64,000 nt of DNA. It comes from Flagellimonas aequoris. Lineage in GTDB: Bacteria; Bacteroidota; Bacteroidia; Flavobacteriales; Flavobacteriaceae. The DNA is taken from assembly GCF_003584165.1 (NCBI RefSeq), contig NZ_QXFJ01000030.1, positions 62,001 to 126,000 on the forward strand, given 5' to 3'. Position numbers and translations under genes: made by a program. Positions 25,320 to 33,051 of the stretch are shown in pieces; position 1 is the first letter of the stretch, and each line of letters starts with the position of its first letter. The notes beneath the pieces were generated by a model, which ran no database searches, had not been told where the DNA came from, and was given only the letters and a program-made list of their open reading frames with translations.

Positions 25320-27692
25320 ATGAAATACGCAGTTAAATCCATATGGTTCCTTTTGGGTCTTCTGGTTGTTTCCTGTAACGAAGGGATCGACCCAATAACG
25401 GCGGTGGATGCCGGAGTGGACGAAACAGCCCCCCAGGTAACCATTACATATCCGACCGAAGGGGTGGAATTGATGCCCTTTGAGGAAGAGACATCCATTA
25501 CTATAAAGTTTGAGGTAAAGGATGATATAGAAGTGTCCAATGTGAAAGTATCGATGGATGGTTCGCAAATAGCTTCCTTTAGCACGTTCAAGGATTACCG
25601 GATCGTACTTGAAGAAGTCACATATAATGGATTGGGGAACGGAGATCACAAGGTCACGGTGTCCGCAACCGATTTGGAAGGAAAGACTACAACACAGGAA
25701 GTCAATTTTGCCAAATTGGCACCTTATAGCCCTCAATTTGATGGCGAGGTATTCTACATGCCGTTCAATGGGGATTATATGGACTTCATCAGTTTTGAGG
25801 AAGCCGGCGAAGTGGGCAATCCAAGTTTTGCAGGTGGCGGTTTCTTAGGGGCCGATGCCTATATGGGGGCCACGGATTCCTATTTGACCTTCCCCATGGA
25901 TAATTTAAAAAGCACCGAATTCAGTGCCGCATTCTGGTACAAGGTCGATCCCACACCAGATAGAGCAGGTATTTTGGTGGTTGGTGATGATGAAACCGAC
26001 CGATTCCAAGGCTTCCGTTTGTTCCGCGAGGGCAATGCGGATGAACAACGTATTAAGCTGAATGTAGGTACAGGTGCTGGTGAAAGTTGGAATGATGGAG
26101 GGGTTATTGATGTTACTGCAGGGGAATGGGTTCATGTGGCCGTTTCCATATCACAAACTCAAAGTACTATCTATTTTAATGGAGTAGAAATGTTGACTTC
26201 AACATTATCAGCGCCGATTGACTGGACAGGTTGTGAAGAATTGGTAATCGGTTCCGGCGGGCCAACGTTCTCTTATTGGGACCATGGCTATGATGCCAGT
26301 GAGTTGGATGAACTCCGCATCTTCAACAAAGCTCTGACACAGAGCGATGTGCAGATTATGATCAATGCAGCCAATCCTTATGTGCCACAATACGACGGAG
26401 AATCGTTATATATGCCGTTCGATGGCGATTATATCGATTTGATAGGAAGTAAGGCGGCCTCAAAAGTCGGCTCCCCAGGATTCACCGATGATAGCCAAGT
26501 GGGCAATCAGGCCTATATGGGAGCATTGGATTCCTATATCAACTATCCTGCTGAAGGTTTGATGACCCCAGAGTTCAGTGGCGCTTTCTGGTATAAGGTC
26601 GATGCCAACCCAGATAGGGCAGGTATCATAACCATTGGTGATGATGAGGTTGATCGTTTCCAAGGATTTAGATTGTTCCGAGAGGGTGATGCCACTTCGC
26701 AACGCATCAAACTCAATGTGGGCACAGGTGCAGGCGAAAGTTGGAATGATGGCGGTTTGATCGATGTTGCCGCTGGTGAATGGGTCCATGTGGCCTTTAC
26801 CATTGCCAGTGATAAGAGCACCATTTATTTTAATGGAGCGGAAGTATTGAGTTCTGCCATGTCCGCACCAATTGATTGGACAGGTTGTAACACCTTCACT
26901 ATTGGAGCAGGAGGCCCTACATTCTCATATTGGGACCATCTTTCAGACTATAGTGCCATAGACGACCTTAGATTTTTCAGTAAGGCCTTATCCGCTTCGG
27001 AAGTTGCGGAAGTGTATGGAGGACAGGTAACGCCCAAAAACTTTGGATCCACATTATATCTGCCTTTTGATGGTACAAATATCGATGCGAACAACAATTT
27101 GGCACCAACCGTTGTGGGAACTCCGGGATTTGCAGGGGAGAGCAATGTAGGTAGTGACGCCTATGCAGGTGCCACGGATTCCTATCTGACCTTCCCGATA
27201 GATGGATTGTTCAGCAATCAATTCAGTGGGGCATTCTGGTACAAAGTCGATGCCAACCCAGATAGGGCAGGAATATTAACAGTAGGCCCACCTATGAACG
27301 GTGCTGACAATGATCTTACTTCTGGTTTCCGACTTTTCCGCGAAGGAGATGCCACTTCACAACGAATCAAGTTGCATGTGGGTACTGATGGTGGTGATGT
27401 CTGGAATGACGGTGAGGTTATTGATGTGACCGCTGGTGAATGGGTCCACATTGCCTTTACCGTGACCGACACGGCCACCCAGATTTATTTCAATGGGGAA
27501 CCCGTAGCCAATATGGGCGATATGACTGGTAAAACCATTAGTTGGGCCAATTGTACCATCCTTTCTGTCGGATCCGGAGCTCCCAATTTCATTGGTTGGG
27601 GACATTTATCCGATTTAAGCTATATCGATGACCTATATCTGTTTGATAGAGCTTTGACACAAGAGGAAATTCAAGAAATCATGAACAAATAA
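25320..27692 (+). CDS. Triple LamG (concanavalin-like) surface lipoprotein, glycan-binding candidate
   Basis: Lipoprotein (lipobox VVSC) of 790 residues. After an Ig-like domain near residues 35-130 (PQVTITYPTEGVEL, SNVKVSMDGSQIA) come three tandem LamG/concanavalin-A-like lectin domains at about 135-350, 353-570 and 572-790. Each has a Y-M/L-PF-D/N-G-D opening, a GAFWYKVDANPDRAGI-like strand, DRFQGFRLFREGDA, RIKLNVGTGAGESWNDGG and a GEWVHVAF strand. The copies are close at protein and DNA level, indicating recent duplications. Position right after SusD is typical of surface glycan-binding proteins; three lectin units suggest avidity for a polymer. No catalytic residues are recognised. Confidence 0.8.
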   Translation: MKYAVKSIWFLLGLLVVSCNEGIDPITAVDAGVDETAPQVTITYPTEGVELMPFEEETSITIKFEVKDDIEVSNVKVSMDGSQIASFSTFKDYRIVLEEVTYNGLGNGDHKVTVSATDLEGKTTTQEVNFAKLAPYSPQFDGEVFYMPFNGDYMDFISFEEAGEVGNPSFAGGGFLGADAYMGATDSYLTFPMDNLKSTEFSAAFWYKVDPTPDRAGILVVGDDETDRFQGFRLFREGNADEQRIKLNVGTGAGESWNDGGVIDVTAGEWVHVAVSISQTQSTIYFNGVEMLTSTLSAPIDWTGCEELVIGSGGPTFSYWDHGYDASELDELRIFNKALTQSDVQIMINAANPYVPQYDGESLYMPFDGDYIDLIGSKAASKVGSPGFTDDSQVGNQAYMGALDSYINYPAEGLMTPEFSGAFWYKVDANPDRAGIITIGDDEVDRFQGFRLFREGDATSQRIKLNVGTGAGESWNDGGLIDVAAGEWVHVAFTIASDKSTIYFNGAEVLSSAMSAPIDWTGCNTFTIGAGGPTFSYWDHLSDYSAIDDLRFFSKALSASEVAEVYGGQVTPKNFGSTLYLPFDGTNIDANNNLAPTVVGTPGFAGESNVGSDAYAGATDSYLTFPIDGLFSNQFSGAFWYKVDANPDRAGILTVGPPMNGADNDLTSGFRLFREGDATSQRIKLHVGTDGGDVWNDGEVIDVTAGEWVHIAFTVTDTATQIYFNGEPVANMGDMTGKTISWANCTILSVGSGAPNFIGWGHLSDLSYIDDLYLFDRALTQEEIQEIMNK

Positions 27693-27709
27693 TGCTGTTA
27701 CAAGCATTA
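27690..27709. repeat. Small inverted repeat between LamG and GH144 genes
   Basis: TAATGC and GCATTA flank an 8-nt loop and overlap the LamG stop codon. A weak hairpin, perhaps involved in uneven expression of the operon; too weak and without a T-run to be a confident terminator. Confidence 0.25.
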
Positions 27710-27732
27710 ACGATTTGAGTTAGTTAGTTTTT

Positions 27733-29100
27733 ATGAGGTTAGTTTTAATTCCATTGGCCGTTGCATCCATGCTGATAGGGTGCAATGGCCATAAAACTGA
27801 AAAGGAAAAAGAATCAAGGACAAGTAAGGATACCATAGCGTACACTGATGAGGAGTTGATGGATTCTGTTCAGTACCAGACTTTTGAATATTTCTGGGAT
27901 GGTGCGGAACCCATATCAGGATTGGCAAGGGAGCGCCTCCATATGGACAATGTTTACCCGAGCCATGATAAGGATATCATCACCACAGGTGGTTCAGGTT
28001 TTGGCCTGATGGCTATTTTGGTGGGGGTGGAACGCAAGTTCATTTCACGTGAACAAGCACTGGAACGTTATGAAAAAATCGTTGACTTCTTAGAGAAGGC
28101 TGATCGCTTCCATGGAGCTTGGCCCCACTGGATGGAACCTACAGGGAAAGTATCGCCATTCAGTCCCAAGGACAATGGTGGGGATTTGGTGGAAACGGCA
28201 TTTTTGGTGCAAGGTCTTTTGGCTGTAAAGGAATATTTTAAGGACGGAAACGAACGCGAACAAGTCCTCGCAAAAAAGATTCAAGAGCTTTGGGAAGGTG
28301 TCGAGTGGGACTGGTACACCAAAGGTGGTCAGGATGTGCTCTATTGGCATTGGAGCCCGGAATATCAATGGGAAATGAACTTTCCTGTGGGAGGATACAA
28401 CGAATGTCTCATCATGTATGTTTTGGCGGCTTCATCACCAACACACCCCATCAAAAAATCGGTTTACGAAAAGGGATGGGCTTTGGACGGAGAGATTGCT
28501 AAGGACACGGTGTATTATGGCCTGAAAACAGAATTGAACCATTACGAACATGATAAGGCTCCTGTTGGACCTTTGTTTTGGGCGCACTATTCCTATCTGG
28601 GCTTAGATCCAAAAGGATTGACCGATCAATATGCCGATTACTGGAAATTGAACGTGAACCATGCCATGATCCATTACAAATATGCTTTGGATAACCCAAA
28701 AGGGTACAAAGGCTATGGGAAAGATAGCTGGGGGTTGACCTCCAGTTATTCCATGAAAGGTTATGCGGGGCACAGACCTGGTGAAGACCTGGGGGTCATT
28801 TCGCCCACCGCTGCGTTATCATCCATGCCCTATACTCCGGAGGAGAGCAAACAATTTTTAAGACATCTGTATACACAACAAGATAGTTTGATCGGGAAAT
28901 ATGGGCCGTATGATGCCTTTAGCGAGCAAAACCATTGGTATTTGCCCAGATATTTGGCCATAGACCAAGGACCGATACCGGTCATGATAGAAAATTACCG
29001 AAGCGGTTTACTTTGGAAGTTGTTCATGGCGAATACAGATGTACAGAACGGACTTAAAAAATTAGGGTTTCAATCCCCCTTCTTAAAAAATGATGATTAA
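27733..29100 (+). CDS. GH144-type (Glycoamylase-fold) glycoside hydrolase, first copy
   Basis: Predicted surface or periplasmic glycosidase. The 455-residue lipoprotein has lipobox MLIGC (Cys17) and an (alpha/alpha)6-barrel body of the family usually named glucoamylase-like, which includes GH144 endo-beta-1,2-glucanases. Hallmark segments are YQTFEYFWDGAEPISGLARE, TTGGSGFGLMAILVGVER, RFHGAWPHWMEPTGKVSPF, DNGGDLVETAFLVQGLL, VLYWHWSPEYQWEMN, PLFWAHYSYLGLDPKG, TSSYSMKGYAGHRPGEDLGV and IDQGPIPVMIENYRSGLLWK. Acidic residues in GDLVE and the D/E-rich stretches are candidate catalytic groups, but I cannot assign them safely. GH144 specificity for beta-1,2-glucan is known for the family; assignment of this protein to it is inference from these motifs and from the GH3 gene in the same operon. 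Confidence 0.8.
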   Translation: MRLVLIPLAVASMLIGCNGHKTEKEKESRTSKDTIAYTDEELMDSVQYQTFEYFWDGAEPISGLARERLHMDNVYPSHDKDIITTGGSGFGLMAILVGVERKFISREQALERYEKIVDFLEKADRFHGAWPHWMEPTGKVSPFSPKDNGGDLVETAFLVQGLLAVKEYFKDGNEREQVLAKKIQELWEGVEWDWYTKGGQDVLYWHWSPEYQWEMNFPVGGYNECLIMYVLAASSPTHPIKKSVYEKGWALDGEIAKDTVYYGLKTELNHYEHDKAPVGPLFWAHYSYLGLDPKGLTDQYADYWKLNVNHAMIHYKYALDNPKGYKGYGKDSWGLTSSYSMKGYAGHRPGEDLGVISPTAALSSMPYTPEESKQFLRHLYTQQDSLIGKYGPYDAFSEQNHWYLPRYLAIDQGPIPVMIENYRSGLLWKLFMANTDVQNGLKKLGFQSPFLKNDD

Positions 29101-30463
29101 AAAAACTTTATACCTGTCTACTCTGTTGCTGCTGTTCATAGCATGTGGTGGAGGGGACGATTATACCTATATACCCACAACACCTGAAATTCCAGATGAT
29201 GGCTCCAACGAGGTGCCTACCATAAGTGACGGTGATTTGCTAGACTTGGTTCAAGAGGAAACCTTTAAATACTTCTGGGATTATGCCGAAACGAATTCTG
29301 GCGGGGCCAGGGAACGGTATCATCCCAATGACCCAGGTCTCAATGCCGAAGTGGTTACCTCTGGCGGTACAGGTTTTGGTCTAATGGCCATTTTGGTGGG
29401 TATCGAACGCGGATTCATTACCCGAAGCGAAGCTGTGGACCGATTGACCACTCTTTTGGATTTTTTGGAAAATGCAGATCGTTTTCACGGAGCTTGGTCC
29501 CATTGGATCAATGGCTCAACCGGGGCCGTTATCCCATTTAGTAGTATGGATAATGGTGGGGACCTTGTGGAAACCGCATTTCTGACACAAGGGTTGATCT
29601 GTGTGAAGGAATATTTCAAAAACGGTTCCGATGCAGAAAAGGCATTGGCCCAACAAGCGGACGATCTCTGGAAAGGCGTGGAATGGAACTGGTATACACA
29701 GGACCAAAATGTTTTGTATTGGCATTGGAGCCCCAATTTTGGGTTCGACATCAACCTGCAATTAAAAGGCTATAATGAGGTATTGATTACCTACATTTTG
29801 GCAGCGGCATCACCCGATTTCAGTATTGAAAAACCTGTATACACTAATGGTTGGGCGTCTGGTGGCGGGATAAAATCCGCAAATACCCAATATGGTTTTC
29901 CCCTTTTGGTGAAACATAATGGTAACGAACAATTTGGTGGACCCTTATTCTGGGCCCACTATTCCTATTTGGGACTCAATCCCAAAACCCTTTCGGATGA
30001 ATATGTGGATTATTGGGATGTCAACGTAAACCATTCCAAGATCAATTACACCTATTGTGTTACCAATCCAAAAGGTTTTGAGGATTATGGGGAAGATTGC
30101 TGGGGATTGACCGCCAGTTATTCTAGGAACAATGATGGAAGCTTGGGATATAATGCCCACAGCCCTGCCAACGATACGGGTGTCATTTCGCCAACGGCGG
30201 CTATCAGTTCAATTCCGTACACGCCTGAAGAATCTTTGAAGGCAATGCATTATTTTTATAAAAATAAAGATAAACTTTTAGGTCCCGCTGGATTTTATGA
30301 TGCCTTCAGTCCCGAGTATAACTATTGGGTGGCCGAGGCCTATTTGGCCATAGACCAAGGTCCTCAGATCATCATGATTGAAAATTATCGATCGGGTTTA
30401 CTTTGGAACTTGTTCATGGGCAACGAAGATGTGAAAGCAGGACTTGTAAAACTCGGATTTTGA
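29090..30463 (+). CDS. GH144-type glycoside hydrolase, second copy
   Basis: Paralog of the preceding enzyme: 457 residues, lipobox LFIAC (Cys19), then the same motifs in the same order (ETFKYFWDYAETNSGGARER, TSGGTGFGLMAILVGIER, RFHGAWSHWINGSTGAVIPF, DNGGDLVETAFLTQGLI, NVLYWHWSPNFGFDINL, GPLFWAHYSYLGLNPKT, IENYRSGLLWNLFMGNEDVK). It is similar throughout and clearly arose by tandem duplication. Its ATG overlaps the end of the first copy by 11 bp (ATGATTAA context), so the two are translated together. The N-terminal linker differs, and the residues around the C-terminal substrate-contact part (PAGFYDAFSPEYNYWVAEAY versus YGPYDAFSEQNHWYLPRY) diverge. Different chain-length preferences are possible but not shown. 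Confidence 0.8.
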   Translation: MMIKKTLYLSTLLLLFIACGGGDDYTYIPTTPEIPDDGSNEVPTISDGDLLDLVQEETFKYFWDYAETNSGGARERYHPNDPGLNAEVVTSGGTGFGLMAILVGIERGFITRSEAVDRLTTLLDFLENADRFHGAWSHWINGSTGAVIPFSSMDNGGDLVETAFLTQGLICVKEYFKNGSDAEKALAQQADDLWKGVEWNWYTQDQNVLYWHWSPNFGFDINLQLKGYNEVLITYILAAASPDFSIEKPVYTNGWASGGGIKSANTQYGFPLLVKHNGNEQFGGPLFWAHYSYLGLNPKTLSDEYVDYWDVNVNHSKINYTYCVTNPKGFEDYGEDCWGLTASYSRNNDGSLGYNAHSPANDTGVISPTAAISSIPYTPEESLKAMHYFYKNKDKLLGPAGFYDAFSPEYNYWVAEAYLAIDQGPQIIMIENYRSGLLWNLFMGNEDVKAGLVKLGF

Positions 30464-30464
30464 T

Positions 30465-31253
30465 ATGAAAAAACAGGCAGTGTTCCTTTTGATGCTGTTG
30501 GTGTGCGGTTTTGCTTCCGCCCAATGGCAATCCAAGTATGAGGAAAAAAAGCTCGTACAAGGAAACGATACCTTAAGGTATCGGATCATGTACCCAAAAA
30601 ATTTCAAGGAAACGGAAAAATACCCGGTCATTTTGTTTTTGCACGGTGCTGGGGAAAGGGGTAATGACAACCAAAGTCAGTTGGTGCATGGGGGAAAATT
30701 GTTCGCAACGGACTACCTTCAAGAAAGGTATCCGGCCATCGTGATATTTCCACAATGTCCTAAAGAAAGTTATTGGTCCAATGTGGATGTGGATCGAAGC
30801 ACCTATCCTATCCATCTGAATTTCAAATACGACCAAGGACCGACTACACCTTTAAAAATGGTAATGGATTTGTTGGACAGTACCATCCAACAACCATATT
30901 CCGATGGCAATCAAGTTTATTTGATGGGACTTTCCATGGGCGGTATGGGTACGTTCGAACTCTTGAGTAGAAAACCGGATACTTTCGCGGCAGCCATTCC
31001 TATTTGTGGGGGAGGTGACCCCAATTCAGTTTCCAGTTATGCCAAAAACACTCCTTTGTGGGTTTTTCATGGGGCGCAGGACAATGTAGTAAACCCATTG
31101 CAGTCCATAGAAATGGTTTCGGCCTTGCTTAAGGCAGGAGCGTATCCAAAGTTCACCATCTACGATTTTGCCAACCACGGCAGCTGGGATCCCGCATTTG
31201 CAGAGCCAGAACTCTTACCATGGCTGTTTTCACACAAAAAGCAAAATCAATAA
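30465..31253 (+). CDS. Secreted alpha/beta-hydrolase, carboxylesterase/PHB-depolymerase-like
   Basis: Secreted esterase of 262 residues. The signal peptide ends at about residue 20 (SAQW). The alpha/beta-hydrolase core shows the oxyanion-hole motif LFLHGAGERG, nucleophile Ser157 in GLSMGGMGT, Asp206 in HGAQDNVV and His238 in NHGSWDP, a complete catalytic triad. The esterase group is often found in PULs, where such enzymes remove acetyl, feruloyl or other acyl groups from polysaccharides; here the acyl substrate is unknown. It begins 1 bp after the previous stop, so it is the third enzyme cistron of the PUL operon. Confidence 0.85.
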   Translation: MKKQAVFLLMLLVCGFASAQWQSKYEEKKLVQGNDTLRYRIMYPKNFKETEKYPVILFLHGAGERGNDNQSQLVHGGKLFATDYLQERYPAIVIFPQCPKESYWSNVDVDRSTYPIHLNFKYDQGPTTPLKMVMDLLDSTIQQPYSDGNQVYLMGLSMGGMGTFELLSRKPDTFAAAIPICGGGDPNSVSSYAKNTPLWVFHGAQDNVVNPLQSIEMVSALLKAGAYPKFTIYDFANHGSWDPAFAEPELLPWLFSHKKQNQ

Positions 31254-31257
31254 CCAA

Positions 31258-33027
31258 ATGGGGTCAAGAGCACTTTTAGGTTCTATATGTGCCGTGTTTT
31301 TGGCCTTATCACCTTTGTTGGTCAAGGCACAGCAAAAAACCTATTGTAATCCTATCAATATTGATTATGGGTATACCCCGATTCCCAATTTTGCCACCCA
31401 TGGCAAGCATCGGGCCACGGCGGATCCCGTGATTGTCACTTTTAAGAACAAATACTTTCTTTTCTCTACCAACCAATGGGGGTATTGGTGGAGTGATGAT
31501 ATGTATGATTGGAAATTTATCCCAAGAAAATTTCTTCGAGAACGCAACAAGGTTTACGACGAACTTTGTGCCCCGGCAGCTTTTGTGATGAAGGATGAGC
31601 TGTATTTGATCGGTTCTACCCACGGGCCCGCTTTTTCCTTATGGAAGAGCAAGGACCCTACCACTGACAATTGGGAAATTGCCGTGGATTCGTTAAAAGT
31701 GGGGGCTTGGGATCCTGGATTTTTATATGAGGAGGATACCGATAAACTATATTTGTACTGGGGCTCCAGTAATGTGTTTCCTATTTTGGGAACAGAGATC
31801 AACACCAAGACCCTGCAGTCAGAAGGTTATGTGAAACCCTTGATTTCCTTGGTTCCTGAAGACCATGGATGGGAACGTTTTGGGGAATATAACGACAATA
31901 CCTTTTTACAACCCTTCATGGAAGGTGCTTGGATGACCAAGCATAACGGCAAATACTACTTGCAGTATGGAGGACCCGGTACCGAATTTAGTGGTTATGG
32001 CGATGGGGTATATGTTAGCGATCAACCTTTGGATGGATTTGCCTACCAAGAACACAATCCGTTTTCCTACAAGCCTGGAGGTTTTGCCAGAGGAGCGGGT
32101 CATGGGGCCACTTATCAGGATACGTATGGAAATTGGTGGCATGTTTCCACCATGATCATCAACCAAAAGAACAGTTTTGAGCGCCGAATAGGGATTTGGC
32201 CGGCTGGGTTTGATGAAGAGGATGTGATGTATTGCAATACGGCCTATGGCGATTACCCAACCTATCTTCCTCAAGAAAATGCAGATCATGTTAAGGGCCT
32301 TTTCACCGGCTGGATGGTGTTGAACTATAACAAACCCGTTCAAACTTCTTCTACTTTAGGAGGATATCAACCCAATTATGCGGTGGATGAGGACATGAAG
32401 ACCTATTGGAGTGCCAAAACCGGAAATAAAGGGGAGTGGTTTCAGACCGATTTGGGTGAAGTTTCCAACATCCACGCTATTCAGGTGAACTATGCCGACC
32501 AGGATGCCGAATTTCTGGGAAAATCCGAAGGAGTTTATCATCAATACAAGATTTACAGTTCCAATGATGGGAAAAAATGGAGCCTTTTGGTGGATAAAAG
32601 CAAGAACCAGACCGATGTGCCCCATGACTATATCGAATTGAAACAACCGGCCAAAGCACGATTCCTGAAAATGGAAAATATCAAAATGCCTACGGGCAAG
32701 TTTGCACTTAGCGGTTTTAGGGTGTTCGGAAAGGGGACGGGAGAGAAACCAAAACCTGTGGAAGATTTTATAGTGCTAAGGTCTGACCCTAAAAAGTTTG
32801 GGGAACGCAGAAATTCATGGCTTCGATGGAAACAGAACGATTTGGCCGATGGCTACGTCATCTATTTTGGCAAGTCTCCTGACAAACTCTACGGAAGTAT
32901 CATGGTCTATGGGAAAAACGAATATTATTTTTCGGGAATGGACCGAACGGATGCCTATTATTTTCAGATTGAAGCATTTAACAACAATGGGATTTCGGAA
33001 CGGACACCCATTGTCAAATCAGAATAA
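31258..33027 (+). CDS. Family 43-type glycoside hydrolase with discoidin and FnIII-like domains
   Basis: Secreted five-bladed beta-propeller glycosidase of 589 residues. I chose the ATG at 31258 because the longer frame would overlap the previous gene heavily; the signal peptide ends LLVKAQ. GH43 catalytic residues are visible: Asp56 (RATADPVIV) as base, Asp152 (GAWDPGFL) as modulator and Glu222 (MEGAW) as acid. Beyond about residue 360 a discoidin/F5-8C-like module follows (NKPVQTSSTLGGYQPNYAVD, EWFQTDLGEVSNIHAIQVNY, ARFLKMENI), then an FnIII-like end (SWLRWKQNDLADGYVIYFGK). GH43 enzymes usually cleave arabinosyl, xylosyl or galactosyl links, so the PUL target may bear side chains. Specificity unknown. 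Confidence 0.85.
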   Translation: MGSRALLGSICAVFLALSPLLVKAQQKTYCNPINIDYGYTPIPNFATHGKHRATADPVIVTFKNKYFLFSTNQWGYWWSDDMYDWKFIPRKFLRERNKVYDELCAPAAFVMKDELYLIGSTHGPAFSLWKSKDPTTDNWEIAVDSLKVGAWDPGFLYEEDTDKLYLYWGSSNVFPILGTEINTKTLQSEGYVKPLISLVPEDHGWERFGEYNDNTFLQPFMEGAWMTKHNGKYYLQYGGPGTEFSGYGDGVYVSDQPLDGFAYQEHNPFSYKPGGFARGAGHGATYQDTYGNWWHVSTMIINQKNSFERRIGIWPAGFDEEDVMYCNTAYGDYPTYLPQENADHVKGLFTGWMVLNYNKPVQTSSTLGGYQPNYAVDEDMKTYWSAKTGNKGEWFQTDLGEVSNIHAIQVNYADQDAEFLGKSEGVYHQYKIYSSNDGKKWSLLVDKSKNQTDVPHDYIELKQPAKARFLKMENIKMPTGKFALSGFRVFGKGTGEKPKPVEDFIVLRSDPKKFGERRNSWLRWKQNDLADGYVIYFGKSPDKLYGSIMVYGKNEYYFSGMDRTDAYYFQIEAFNNNGISERTPIVKSE

Positions 33028-33051
33028 ATACCACAACAAAACAACCTGATC

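Noticed and set aside
25700-27690. Long DNA repeats suspected as CRISPR, transposon or assembly artefact
   Set aside because: The repeats keep one open reading frame and correspond to LamG domains, so they are coding duplications.
31168-31257. Upstream start of the GH43-type gene
   Set aside because: It would place 30 residues of non-signal sequence before a good signal peptide and overlap the esterase gene heavily.
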